A stretch of 60,399 bases of DNA, from NCBI RefSeq assembly GCF_003857055.1, contig NZ_QGSZ01000339.1, forward strand, positions 1 to 60,399, read 5' to 3'. The notes under the pieces are model-generated. The model was not told the DNA's origin. It was given only the letters and a program-made list of their open reading frames with translations, and searched no databases. Made by a program: the position numbers and the translations under genes. Shown piece by piece: positions 35,199 through 44,107 of this stretch. Every line of letters starts with the position of its first letter. Within the stretch, counting starts at the first letter, position 1. This DNA comes from Micromonospora inaquosa. Its GTDB lineage: Bacteria; Actinomycetota; Actinomycetes; Mycobacteriales; Micromonosporaceae.

Positions 35199-35260
35199 CG
35201 ACCGATCTTCGGCGGGGCACCCGGCACAGGCAACCGGTTTCCGGTCGTCGTCCGGTGTGG

Positions 35261-35794
35261 TCACGGCCGCAACACTCGCTGCGCGTCGCGGATGACCTGC
35301 TCCGAGGCGATGGGGGTCCATGAGGCGAACAGTTCCCGGAAGTAGGCCCCGTGCCGGTCCAGCATCGCGGGATCGTGCTCCACGACGTCCAGTTCGTTGA
35401 CGATGCTCAGGTCCATCAGCGACCGAAGTTGACCCTCATCCGGCGTCCGCACGTGACGGGCGAAGCGGTCGAAGACCTCGCCGGTCCTTGCCAGCTCCGG
35501 CCAGCTGCGTCCACGGTCGCAGGCACCGTACAGATAGACGAGCTCCTCGGCGTCGGTACCCACGAGATCCCGCAGCACGGCCCGATCGGCCCGATCAAGC
35601 AGGGTGAGGTCGAACCCGTCGGTGCCGTAGACGGCGTGGGTGAGGCCCGCGGCTTGCACGTCATGGCTGCATCCGAGCACGGCAAGTCGTTCGCTGACCC
35701 GACAGAGGTGGGCGTACAGGTTGCCGCCGGGATGGGCGATCTGCTCGGCTCCATGCCGGCGGAGCCAGACCCGCACGCCGTCGTCGGTGCTCAT
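35261..35794 (-). CDS. DUF6817-like (HD-fold-like) protein
   Basis: 177 aa. HPGGNLYAHLCRVSERL followed by GLTHAVYGTDGFD recalls the His/Asp arrangement of HD-type proteins and the DUF6817 family. Metal-dependent hydrolysis is possible but unproven. ATG 35794 with weak ribosome site. Same strand as the RimL-like gene, 62 bp upstream. Confidence 0.75.
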   Translation of the reverse strand: MSTDDGVRVWLRRHGAEQIAHPGGNLYAHLCRVSERLAVLGCSHDVQAAGLTHAVYGTDGFDLTLLDRADRAVLRDLVGTDAEELVYLYGACDRGRSWPELARTGEVFDRFARHVRTPDEGQLRSLMDLSIVNELDVVEHDPAMLDRHGAYFRELFASWTPIASEQVIRDAQRVLRP

Positions 35795-36255
35795 GGTCTG
35801 ACTGTAGGTATCAGCCGTCGGATTCGACGGCCCGGGGCGTCGGCGATATGTCACAGCGCTGTGCGCACGTCCGGCGACTGCGCGAGTCGTCGCGGGCGAA
35901 ATCGTGGGGGCGTCGGTGCCGACTGCCTGAGCCAGTGGTGGCCGGCAACCTTGCGAAGTTCGACCAGCATCCGGCCCTGCGGGCATTTCTGCTGGCTACC
36001 GGGGAGCGGGTCCTGATGGAGGCCAACCTGCTCGGGTTCGCGCTCATGCAAGTGCGTCGATGCCTTGACACTGACAGATGCGATCGCTAACACTTGTCCG
36101 CAACGCGCGCTTAACGAACCGAACACATAGCACCGGTAGTGGCGTGGCGGGTCAGAGGTGTCGCGTCACCCTGTCACCCGAAATCGCTGAAGACCGATTT
36201 TGGCTAGTACTTGTTAACGCTAACATAGATGATCTTTCTCAGGAGGGTCGCGATC
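35795..36255. other. 460-bp region upstream of GH43 genes
   Basis: No gene with a ribosome site or family resemblance. AT content rises after 36060. It holds TTGACA at 36065-36070 without a good -10 partner, and a LacI-like operator at 36212-36225 next to TAACATAGAT, a possible -10. Confidence 0.55.
36212..36225 (+). promoter_or_regulatory. LacI-family-type operator upstream of GH43 genes
   Basis: TGTTAACGCTAACA, a CG-centred palindrome with arms TGTTA/TAACA, 44 bp before the first GH43 start. Nearly the same as the site upstream of the xylanase (1378-1391). Confidence 0.65.
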
Positions 36256-37677
36256 GTGGTTCCACGGCGAGCAACGGCCACGCGGCTACGTACCGTCCTC
36301 GTGCTCTCCGCCGTGGCCGCGACGGCTGTCCTGGTGGAGGCCGACGGGCCGGCGCACGCCGCCGCCCTGCCGACCGGCGCCGTCTCGCTGGAGGCGGTGA
36401 ACCAAGCCGGACGGTACGTGCGGCACATCGACTATCTCGGTCAGCTCGACCCGGTGACCTCCAGCAGCGCCAACCAGGTGAAGCTCGACGCCACCTTCAC
36501 AGTGGTAAACGGTCTGGCGTCGCCGACCTGCTACTCGTTCCAGACCAAGACAGGCATGTTCCTGCGGCACCGCGACTACCGGCTCCGGGTCGATGCGAAC
36601 ACCGGCGACGCCACGTTCCGGGCCGATGCCACCTTCTGCGCGGTGGACGGCTCGGTCAGCGGATCGGTGGCGCTCGTCTCGTACAACTATCCGAACCGGC
36701 GGATCCGGCACCGTGACTTCGCCCTCTGGCTCGACGCCTACCAGGACACGGCCGCGTTCCGGGCGGACAGCTCCTTCCGCCTCGTCGCGCCGTGGGCACC
36801 CGGGACCACCAAGGGCCCGGTGATCCCGGGCCTCTTCGCCGACCCGCACCTCGCCGTGTTCAACGGCCGCTACTACCTCTACCCGACCACCGACGGCTAC
36901 GCGAGCTGGGCCGGCACCTACTACAAGGCTTTCTCCTCCACCGACCTGGTCAACTGGACCGACCACGGCGTGATCCTCGACCACGGCCCGGACGTGTCCT
37001 GGGCGGACAACTCGGCCTGGGCACCGGCGGTGGCCAGCGCCAACGGCCGCTACTACCTCTACTTCAGCGGCGGCGCGGCCAGCGGCAACACGGCCAAACA
37101 ACTGGGCGTCGCTGTGGCCGACAGCCCCACCGGCCCGTTCCGTGACGCGCTGGGCCGACCGCTCGTCCGCAACGACCAGTTCTCCGGCGGGCAGGCGATC
37201 GACCCCATGGTGTTCACCGACGACGACGGGCGGTCCTACCTGTACTGGGGGCAGGGCACCGCGCGGGCGGTGCGGTTGAACCCCGACATGGTCTCCTTCG
37301 ACGCGGCGCAGGCACGGGTCATCACCCCCTCCGGCTACAACGAGGCGCCATTCGTGTTCAAGCGGAACGGGCTCTACTACTTCATGTGGTCGGAGAACGA
37401 CACGCGCAGCGAGGACTACCGGGTCGCCTACGCCACCGGCTCCTCACCCCTCGGGCCCTGGACCAGGCGCGGCGTGGTGCTGCAGAAGCGCCTCGAGGTC
37501 GGCATCAAGGGCACCGGTCACCACTCCGTCGTTCGGGCACCCGGCAGCGACACCTGGTACATCGCCTACCACCGCTTCGCCGTTCCGGCCGGCAACGGCA
37601 CCAACCGCGAGACCGCCATCGACCGGATGGAGTTCAGCACCGACGGCACCATCCGCTCCGTCCTACCGACCCTCTAG
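36256..37677 (+). CDS. Secreted GH43 glycosidase with N-terminal AbfB domain
   Basis: 473 aa, exported (signal peptide about 1-35, ending AHAAA). An AbfB arabinose-binding beta-trefoil (about 38-175) has repeated RYVRHIDYLG, FLRHRDYRLRV and RIRHRDFALWL. The five-bladed GH43 domain follows with DPHLAVF, IDPMVFTDDDG and YNEAPFVFK carrying the expected two Asp and Glu. Likely arabinofuranosidase, arabinanase or xylosidase. GTG 36256 chosen for AGGAGGG 8 bp upstream; ATG 36229 is in frame without a site. Confidence 0.9.
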   Translation: MVPRRATATRLRTVLVLSAVAATAVLVEADGPAHAAALPTGAVSLEAVNQAGRYVRHIDYLGQLDPVTSSSANQVKLDATFTVVNGLASPTCYSFQTKTGMFLRHRDYRLRVDANTGDATFRADATFCAVDGSVSGSVALVSYNYPNRRIRHRDFALWLDAYQDTAAFRADSSFRLVAPWAPGTTKGPVIPGLFADPHLAVFNGRYYLYPTTDGYASWAGTYYKAFSSTDLVNWTDHGVILDHGPDVSWADNSAWAPAVASANGRYYLYFSGGAASGNTAKQLGVAVADSPTGPFRDALGRPLVRNDQFSGGQAIDPMVFTDDDGRSYLYWGQGTARAVRLNPDMVSFDAAQARVITPSGYNEAPFVFKRNGLYYFMWSENDTRSEDYRVAYATGSSPLGPWTRRGVVLQKRLEVGIKGTGHHSVVRAPGSDTWYIAYHRFAVPAGNGTNRETAIDRMEFSTDGTIRSVLPTL

Positions 37678-37713
37678 CTGACCCGGATGCCCCTGCGCGA
37701 AGGAGAAAGACCC

Positions 37714-39153
37714 ATGTCGAGAGTCCTCGCCCGGCTCTGCGCGGTCGCGGTGGCCGCGAGCCTGCTGTTCACCACCTGGTCGGCGGCGACACCGAAGGAG
37801 GCGGCCGCGCTCGACCCGACCGTCGGCTACCTGATGGCGCACTTCACCGGTGAGTCCTCGACAGACCAGCAGATCTACCTCGCCCACAGCACCGACGGCC
37901 TGCGCTGGACGGACCTCAACGACGGCGGGCTCGTGCTGCGGTCCACCGTCGGCACCCGCGGCGTCCGCGACCCCGCCCTGGTCCGCTCACCGGCCGGTGA
38001 CCGGTACTGGATCATCGCCACCGATCTGTGCATCGGGTGCGGCCAGGACTGGTCTACCGCGATCAACAACGGCAGCCGCAACCTCGTCGTGTGGGAGTCC
38101 ACCGACCTGGTCAACTGGTCGGCGCCGTGGCTGTTGAACGTCGCCGGGGCGATCCCAGACGGACGCAACGCCTGGGCTCCGGAAGCGATCTGGAACCCGG
38201 CCACCGGTGACTACGTCCTCTACTGGGCGACGAACGTCCCGCTCAACGGCGCGACCAAGCACCGCATCTACTCCGCGCGCACGGCGAACTTCCGCAGCGT
38301 CACCACCCCGCAGGTCTACATCAACCGCCCCGGAAACCAGGAAATCATCGACACACAGATCGTCGAGGTGCCGGCCGGCGTGGGCGCCTACCGCTACGTC
38401 CGGGCCTCCCGGGACGGCCAGATCGCCATCGAGGGCAGCAACTCCATCCTCGGCACCTGGACCACCCTCGGGAACCTGTCCGGCATCGGGCTGACCGGCG
38501 CGCAGGTCGAAGGCCCGATGTGGATGAAGATGAACACCCGCAACGAGTGGGTCCTCTACCTCGATCAGTACTCCAGCGGACGCGGCTACCTGCCGGTGCT
38601 GACCACCGACCCGTCGAATCCGGGCAGCTACCGACTACCGGCGTCCGGCTCGTACGGCATGGGTGGCACCAAGAAGCGGCACGGTTCGATCCTCAACCTG
38701 ACCGCCGCCGAACAGAACCGGGTGCTCGCCCGCTGGCCCGCCACCGCGATCAGCCGGATCCAGTCGTACAACTTCCAGGACCGGTACGTGCGGCACTACG
38801 ACTACGACATCCGCATCGACCCGAACGTCAGCCCCGCCCAGGACGGCCAGTGGCGTCTGGTGCCCGGCCTGGTCGGCTCCGGCACCGTCGCCATCCAGTC
38901 GGTCAACTACCCGGGTTACTACCTGCGCCACTACGGGTTCGACTTCCGGCTGGAAGCCAACGACGGCACCGCCACCTTCGCCGCCGACGCCACCTTCCGG
39001 CAGGTCGCCGGCCTGGCCAACTCCTCGTGGACGTCGTTCCAGTCCTACAGCCACCCGGACCGCTACCTCCGGCACTACGCGTACCTGCTGCGGCTCGACC
39101 CGGTCACCGACGCACAGAGCCGCGCCGACGCCACCTTCCGCGTGACCAGCTGA
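37714..39153 (+). CDS. Secreted GH43-like glycosidase with C-terminal AbfB domain
   Basis: 479 aa, exported (signal peptide 1-32). The catalytic propeller (about 35-330) includes GVRDPALVRSPAGD, NAWAPEAIWNPATGDY and a later AQVEGPMW. The C-terminal AbfB domain (about 340-479) has RYVRHYDYDIRI, YYLRHYGFDFRL and RYLRHYAYLLRL. Domain order is the reverse of the upstream gene. ATG 37714 follows GAAGGAGAAAG, 36 bp after the previous stop, so the two probably form an operon acting on arabinose-containing polysaccharide. Confidence 0.87.
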   Translation: MSRVLARLCAVAVAASLLFTTWSAATPKEAAALDPTVGYLMAHFTGESSTDQQIYLAHSTDGLRWTDLNDGGLVLRSTVGTRGVRDPALVRSPAGDRYWIIATDLCIGCGQDWSTAINNGSRNLVVWESTDLVNWSAPWLLNVAGAIPDGRNAWAPEAIWNPATGDYVLYWATNVPLNGATKHRIYSARTANFRSVTTPQVYINRPGNQEIIDTQIVEVPAGVGAYRYVRASRDGQIAIEGSNSILGTWTTLGNLSGIGLTGAQVEGPMWMKMNTRNEWVLYLDQYSSGRGYLPVLTTDPSNPGSYRLPASGSYGMGGTKKRHGSILNLTAAEQNRVLARWPATAISRIQSYNFQDRYVRHYDYDIRIDPNVSPAQDGQWRLVPGLVGSGTVAIQSVNYPGYYLRHYGFDFRLEANDGTATFAADATFRQVAGLANSSWTSFQSYSHPDRYLRHYAYLLRLDPVTDAQSRADATFRVTS

Positions 39154-39183
39154 CCCTGGTCCCTGTTCCAAGGAGTTCCGACT

Positions 39184-39252
39184 GTGGCACCACATCGACG
39201 GATGTTGTCCGCCGTGACGACCGAGCCACGGGGGCCTGCCCGGGACCGGTGA
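39184..39252 (+). other. Short frame with good ribosome site, possibly a truncated gene
   Basis: A strong AAGGAGTTCC site precedes GTG 39184, but the frame stops after 22 codons (MAPHRRMLSAVTTEPRG start). It sits 30 bp after the GH43 operon. The start may be the relic of a third secreted protein gene, or a small peptide. Confidence 0.25.
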
Positions 39253-39342
39253 CGGCTCGCATGTCGGCAATCCGTCGTTGTCCGGGCGTCCGGCGGCTCC
39301 GTAGCGTCGCGACTACTATCGCTGCCAGCGGAAGGACCCCTC

Positions 39343-40014
39343 GTGACCGAAATCGTCGCTCCGCAGCTCGTCGTGAACAGCAGAATGATCTACTTCGGTT
39401 GGCTGCCGGCCGACCCCGACGCGGTGGCCGCCCTGGTCCCCGACGGGCTCAAGCCGGCACCGAACCACCAGGTCTTCATGAACCAGTACGTCGTCGACGA
39501 CGCCGGGCAGACCTCCGGCTTCGGCGCGTACTCCCTGACGTACATCGGGCCGGACCTCGCCGGGGTCGACGCCCCCGACGGGGTCACCCCCGGCCGCTGG
39601 TGGACGCACTACCTCAACTCCAGCCCGGACGTGCGGGCGTACGCCGCCGCCCGGGGCGTGCCGGCGACCCCGGGAAAGACCACCATCGAGGTACGCGGAC
39701 ATCGGCTGATCGCCACCACCGAGGGCGGACGGTGTACCCGTGATCAGGACGACGGCGCGCGTCGGGCGCACCGGGGACGCCGTCAACCGGGTCAGCTGCG
39801 TTACCTCACCCGCCTCGACGGCAAGTTGCTCAGCGGCAACTACCCGTTCGTGGCGGAACCGGTCGACCCGTTCGAGATCGAGTCGCTGGAGTTCCTCGAA
39901 CCCGACCACCCGGTCTACGCGCTGCGCCCGGCGGACCCGCTGGAGATCGTCTGGGGCTTCTACTCAGCGCGCGCGTCGTTCGCCTACCCGGGCGGTGAGT
40001 CGGTGCTCGACTGA
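39343..40014 (+). CDS. Acetoacetate-decarboxylase-like protein with compensated frameshift
   Basis: 223 aa. Family features: YFGWLPADPDAVAALVPDGL, MNQYVVDDAGQTSGFGAYSLTY in parts, RGHRLIATTE and GKLLSGNYPFV. Between about residues 128 and 149 the reading frame gives an Arg-rich stretch unlike the family, while the +1 frame reads DGVPVIRTTARVGRTGDAVN, which fits much better. An extra G near 39722-39726 and a missing base near 39788-39790 would explain it. Decarboxylase activity is uncertain; many relatives lack the catalytic Lys. Confidence 0.75.
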   Translation: MTEIVAPQLVVNSRMIYFGWLPADPDAVAALVPDGLKPAPNHQVFMNQYVVDDAGQTSGFGAYSLTYIGPDLAGVDAPDGVTPGRWWTHYLNSSPDVRAYAAARGVPATPGKTTIEVRGHRLIATTEGGRCTRDQDDGARRAHRGRRQPGQLRYLTRLDGKLLSGNYPFVAEPVDPFEIESLEFLEPDHPVYALRPADPLEIVWGFYSARASFAYPGGESVLD

Positions 40015-40193
40015 GCCGGTCACCTGACCTCGGAACGGCGCACCAGGAGGTGGTGCTCCGGTCCGCCGACATGGCTGCGCAGAGCACCGCCAGGCGTTGC
40101 GCTACCGTCATGACGCGCCTCCCGGTGTCGATCAGTCCGCGTCCGGCGGTCGTCGACGGCCCGCAGGACCTCACCACAGCCAAGGAGAACCCG

Positions 40194-40436
40194 ATGCCGG
40201 AGCCTGAGCCTGCCCAGGACGCCCACGAGGTGGATGCCGACACCTCCACCCCAGCCGAGACCGAGGCCGAGACCGAGGCCGAGGCCGACCAGGCTGCCGT
40301 TCCCGCGAATCGGGCTGCCCGACGCGCGAAGGGCAAGAAGGCCGCCTCGCCTCAACCCCATGGCAAGGGTCAGCAACTCGGCGGCCGGGGCTCGGTCCAG
40401 AGCCCGCGCCTGTGGGGTAACCGCCGCAGCGGTTGA
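40194..40436 (+). CDS. Small charged protein, unknown function
   Basis: 80 aa. Glu/Thr/Ala-rich first half (ETEAETEAEAD, from a GAGACCGAGGCC tandem repeat), then a basic tail with AARRAKGKKAAS and RGSVQSPRLWGNRRSG. Likely disordered; the basic end could bind nucleic acid. ATG after CAAGGAGAA. The end motif looks conserved in this group of actinomycetes from memory; no function known. Confidence 0.65.
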   Translation: MPEPEPAQDAHEVDADTSTPAETEAETEAEADQAAVPANRAARRAKGKKAASPQPHGKGQQLGGRGSVQSPRLWGNRRSG

Positions 40437-40612
40437 TCCGTTGCGGGGCGCTCCAGCAGACCGAGCAAAGTGGAATCCGGAGGCCGGTGTACGTCGGCTT
40501 TGTCGGCGACCACGGGTACGGTGTCGATGCCTGATGCGCACGGGCATCGGCGGCACCCCGCCGGGACGGGAGCGTCCGGCCCGGCGGTGACGGACCGTGG
40601 GAGGGAGCGAGG

Positions 40613-41323
40613 GTGACGCAGCAGAGGGCACTGGTGGTTCGGGGCGGTTGGGAGGGGCACCAGCCGGTCAAGGCGACAGAGCTGTTCATTCCCTTCCTCG
40701 AACGAAGCGGCTATGCCGTGCGGGTCGAGGAGTCGACGGAGATCTACGCCGATGCGGCCGCGATGGCCGAGACCGACCTCGTGGTGCAGTGCATGACGAT
40801 GTCGCAGATCACCGCGGCGCAGGTGGCGGGTCTCAGCGCGGCGGTCATCGCCGGTACGGGCTTCACCGGCTGGCACGGCGGCATCGTGGACTCGTTCCGC
40901 GCGTCATCCGACTACCTGCATCTGGTGGGCGGCCAGTTCGCTACCCATCCGGGCCTTGAGCCGTGTGCACGTCACGGTGGCGAGGAGGACAACTTCCTGC
41001 CGCACACGGTGCACATCACCGACCTCGGCCGGGAGCACCCGATCACCGCGGGCATCGACGACTTCGACCTGGTCTCCGAGCAGTACTGGGTGCTGCACGA
41101 CGACCTGATCGACGTGCTGGCGGTGACCACCCACCCGACGCAGGCCTGGCACCCGTGGCACCGGCCGGTCACCTCGCCGGCGATCTGGACCCGGCTCTGG
41201 GGTTCCGGGCGCGTCGTCGTGACGACCCCGGGGCACAGCCTGGACGTGCTGGAGCACCCTGGCGTTCGTACCGTCATCGAGAGGGGGATGGTGTGGGCGA
41301 CCCGCACCGCGTCGGCGTCGTAG
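40613..41323 (+). CDS. ThuA-like domain protein
   Basis: 236 aa, class I glutamine-amidotransferase-like fold of the ThuA family: opening ALVVRGGWEGHQPVKATELF, then GTGFTGWHGGIVDSF and THPTQAWHPWHRPVTSP. These proteins accompany sugar dehydrogenases. GTG 40613 after GGGAGGGAGCGAGG. Overlaps the next gene by 31 bp; together they probably oxidise or remodel a carbohydrate. Confidence 0.87.
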   Translation: MTQQRALVVRGGWEGHQPVKATELFIPFLERSGYAVRVEESTEIYADAAAMAETDLVVQCMTMSQITAAQVAGLSAAVIAGTGFTGWHGGIVDSFRASSDYLHLVGGQFATHPGLEPCARHGGEEDNFLPHTVHITDLGREHPITAGIDDFDLVSEQYWVLHDDLIDVLAVTTHPTQAWHPWHRPVTSPAIWTRLWGSGRVVVTTPGHSLDVLEHPGVRTVIERGMVWATRTASAS

Positions 41324-42411
41324 GTCTCGGGGTCATCTCCCGCGCTTACCTGGACACCCTCGCCGACCACCCCGAGGTGAGCATCGTCGCGGTGGCCGAC
41401 CTCGACGCCGCCCGGTCGGCCGAGGTCGCCGCCACGATTCCCGGCGCCGAGGCGGTGAGCGTCGAGCGTCTGCTCGCCCACCCGGACGTGCAGACGGTGC
41501 TCAACCTCACCATTCCCGCGGCGCATGCCGACATCTCGCTGGGCACGATCGAGGCGGGCAAGCACGTCTACGTCGAGAAGCCGCTGGCCGTGACGTTCCC
41601 GGACGGTCGCTCGATCATCGAACGGGCCGCGTCGGTCGGCGTCCTCGTCGGGTGCGCGCCGGACACCGTCCTGGGCACGGGCACGCAGACGGCGCGGGCG
41701 GCGATCGACGCCGGGCTCATCGGACGCCCGATGTCGGCGTCGGCCGTCATGGTCACCCCGGGGCACGAGCGCTGGCACCCCAACCCCGACTTCTACTACG
41801 CCCCGGGCGGCGGCCCGATGCTGGACATGGGGCCGTACTACATCTCGGCGCTGATCCACCTGCTCGGGCCGGTTCGCGCGGTGACCGGAGCCGCCAGTCG
41901 GCTGCGCGCCGAGCGCGTCATCGGCTCGGGCCCGCGTACCGGCCAGCGGATCCCGGTGGGGGTGGACACCCACCTGACCGGCGTGCTCGAGCACGCCAAC
42001 GGTGCGCTCTCCACCATCACGACGAGCTTCGACGGCGTCCGGACGACGGCCGCGCCGATCGAGGTGCACGGGGAGGCCGGCACGCTCGCCGTGCCCGATC
42101 CGAACTACTTCGACGGCGAGGTCCGCCTCTTCGCGCTCGGCGACACCGAGTGGCGCGCTCTCGAACCGCAGGCCGGCTACGCCGAGGCTTCCCGGGGGAT
42201 CGGTCTGATCGACCTGGTCAGGGCCGACGATCAGCGTCCGCCGCGCGCTGACGGCGCTGTCGCGCTGCACGTCCTCGAAACGATGACCAGCTTGCTCCAG
42301 TCTGCGGCGGAGGGTCAGCGGATCGAGTTGACAACGGTGGTGCAGCGGCCCGTACCAGTTCCGCTCACTTCGGTGGAGGAGTGGAGGGCGTACCAGCCGT
42401 ACGGACACTGA
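41293..42411 (+). CDS. Gfo/Idh/MocA family oxidoreductase
   Basis: 372 aa, NAD(P)-dependent sugar or cyclitol dehydrogenase. Rossmann GVVGLGVISRAY at the start, catalytic EKPLAVT (the EKP motif), and a C-terminal domain with GGGPMLDMGPYY. GTG 41293 follows GAGGGGGATGGT. No transporter adjoins, so the substrate is unclear. Confidence 0.92.
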   Translation: MGDPHRVGVVGLGVISRAYLDTLADHPEVSIVAVADLDAARSAEVAATIPGAEAVSVERLLAHPDVQTVLNLTIPAAHADISLGTIEAGKHVYVEKPLAVTFPDGRSIIERAASVGVLVGCAPDTVLGTGTQTARAAIDAGLIGRPMSASAVMVTPGHERWHPNPDFYYAPGGGPMLDMGPYYISALIHLLGPVRAVTGAASRLRAERVIGSGPRTGQRIPVGVDTHLTGVLEHANGALSTITTSFDGVRTTAAPIEVHGEAGTLAVPDPNYFDGEVRLFALGDTEWRALEPQAGYAEASRGIGLIDLVRADDQRPPRADGAVALHVLETMTSLLQSAAEGQRIELTTVVQRPVPVPLTSVEEWRAYQPYGH

Positions 42412-42449
42412 ACGGGGGCCAGGCAGGGCCGAGAACGCCAGAAGGGGCG

Positions 42450-42477
42450 ACCGCCCCGACCGGAGCGGGTGGGCGGT
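42450..42477. terminator. Weak bidirectional hairpin between convergent genes
   Basis: ACCGCCC (42450-42456) pairs with GGGCGGT (42471-42477), 7 bp with a 14-nt loop, in the 75-bp gap between the convergent dehydrogenase and monooxygenase genes. Confidence 0.35.
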
Positions 42478-42486
42478 GTCCTGTGC

Positions 42487-43986
42487 TCATCGTGGAGGGC
42501 CGAAGTGGTGGGTCAGCGAGGCGCGTAGCGTGCCGACGTCCCCGGCGGACCAGGCGATGAAGCAGTCGGGGCGTACGAGCAGCGCGCTGGCGGTCGTGCC
42601 CTCCAGCGCCCCGGTGACCACGTCGACCCGGTCCCGCCAGGGTGCGGCGACCTCGGCGTAGGCGCCCGTGGAGTCCAGCAGCAGTGGCCGGGCGGTGCGG
42701 ATCAGCTCGGCGAGGCGTACCGGGCCGAGGTCGCCACGCACGACCACGTCCGGGGCGCAACGGCCGGCCAACGGGTCGGCGGGGTCGGCCGGGTAGTGGA
42801 TGTCCGCGCCCGCCATCAGCGCCGCGATGTGCCCGGTCACCTCCGGCATGCCCAGCAGTTCGGCGAAGAGTTCCCGCAGGCCGGTGATCTCGTCGCCGGG
42901 GCCGATGAGCGCCGACTGCGCCTGGGTGGACATGACGACCCGTTCGGCGACGGGGCGACGCTCCGTCTCGTACGTGTCGAGCAGGCCCGGCGGTGCCCAG
43001 CCGCGCACCGTGGCGGCGAGCTTCCAACCCAGGTTGACCGCGTCCTGCAGGCCCAGGTTGAGGCCGGGGCCGCCGATCGCGGGGTGCACGTGCGCGGCGT
43101 CGCCGACCAGCAGCACCCGGCCGGCGCGGTAGCGGTCGGCGATGCGGGTGTTGTGGCCGCTCAGCCGCCGCAGCAGGCCGGGGCCGTCCGGCGCGTTCAG
43201 GGGGATGTCGGCGCCGAGCACCCGGGCGACGCTGGCCCGGAGCTCCGCCAGGTTCATCGGGGTCTCGGCGTCCGTCGGTGTGTCCGGCCACTCCGTCGTG
43301 CTGAGGATCGCCGGGCGGCCGGGGAACGGGGCCCAGGCGATCAGGCCACGCGGGGTGCGGGTGTGCTGGAACGGCGGGACGACGCCGTGGCCGGGGACGC
43401 GCAGGCCGCCCGTCTCGGGGTCGAGGGATGACGCGGGTACGGTCACCGTGGCGGTGCGCGAGATCGACCGGTCGTTGGTGACACCGGGAAAGTCGATGCC
43501 GGCCAGTCGGCGAACCACGCTGCGGCCACCGTCGGCGCCGACGAGGAAACGGCAGGTGAGCTGCGTACCGTCGGCGAGGTCGACCTCGACCCCGTCGGGG
43601 CGTTGGTGGAGGTCGATGACCTCGTGGCCGCGGCGCAGGTCGACGCCCAGCTCGACGGCCCGGGCGGCGAGGGTGGCCTCGAGTTGGGCCTGCGGCACCC
43701 CGAGCACGTAGTGCGGGTTCTCCGCGAGCACCGTGAGATCCAGCGGGAACGCGCCGAAGGTGAAGGCGGGTTGGGGGGTCGGCGGGGTGCTCTCACCGCT
43801 GAGCGGTGCGTAGAGGCCGCGCCGGTCGAGCAGGCGGACGACCTGGCCCACGAGGCCGTTGGCGCGCGCCTCGCCGGTGGGCGCGGTGTGGCGTTCGAGG
43901 ACGACAGGATGCACGCCGGCGAGGGCCAGTTCGCAGGCGAGCATGAGGCCGTTGGGGCCTGCTCCGACGATGACGACATCGATCAC
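42487..43986 (-). CDS. FAD-dependent monooxygenase (UbiH/rifampicin-monooxygenase type)
   Basis: 499 aa, group A flavoprotein hydroxylase. FAD-binding VIVGAGPNGLMLACELA, second motif LVGADGGRSVVRRL, and GRVLLVGDAAHVHPAIGGPG. A C-terminal thioredoxin-like region follows residue 400. GTG start after AAAGGATC. Downstream of a TetR regulator on the same strand, which suggests inducible detoxification or modification of an aromatic compound such as an antibiotic; the substrate is not determinable. Confidence 0.9.
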   Translation of the reverse strand: MIDVVIVGAGPNGLMLACELALAGVHPVVLERHTAPTGEARANGLVGQVVRLLDRRGLYAPLSGESTPPTPQPAFTFGAFPLDLTVLAENPHYVLGVPQAQLEATLAARAVELGVDLRRGHEVIDLHQRPDGVEVDLADGTQLTCRFLVGADGGRSVVRRLAGIDFPGVTNDRSISRTATVTVPASSLDPETGGLRVPGHGVVPPFQHTRTPRGLIAWAPFPGRPAILSTTEWPDTPTDAETPMNLAELRASVARVLGADIPLNAPDGPGLLRRLSGHNTRIADRYRAGRVLLVGDAAHVHPAIGGPGLNLGLQDAVNLGWKLAATVRGWAPPGLLDTYETERRPVAERVVMSTQAQSALIGPGDEITGLRELFAELLGMPEVTGHIAALMAGADIHYPADPADPLAGRCAPDVVVRGDLGPVRLAELIRTARPLLLDSTGAYAEVAAPWRDRVDVVTGALEGTTASALLVRPDCFIAWSAGDVGTLRASLTHHFGPPR

Positions 43987-44107
43987 GATCGTGATCCTTT
44001 CGGGGTGTGCGTCATCGCCACGGCGGGCGCGGCACGTGGCCGGCCCGCCGCGGGAGTGTGACGCGGCTGGAGACGTGGGTGAGGATGTGCCCTGGACGAG
44101 GGGCGGC

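Noticed and set aside
36065..36094. Sigma70 promoter starting with TTGACA at 36065
   Set aside because: No acceptable -10 at 16-18 bp, and it is 190 bp from the gene start.
40240..40290. Tandem GAGACCGAGGCC repeats as a repeat element or CRISPR-like array
   Set aside because: They encode a Glu/Thr/Ala-rich segment in a small gene and have no spacers.
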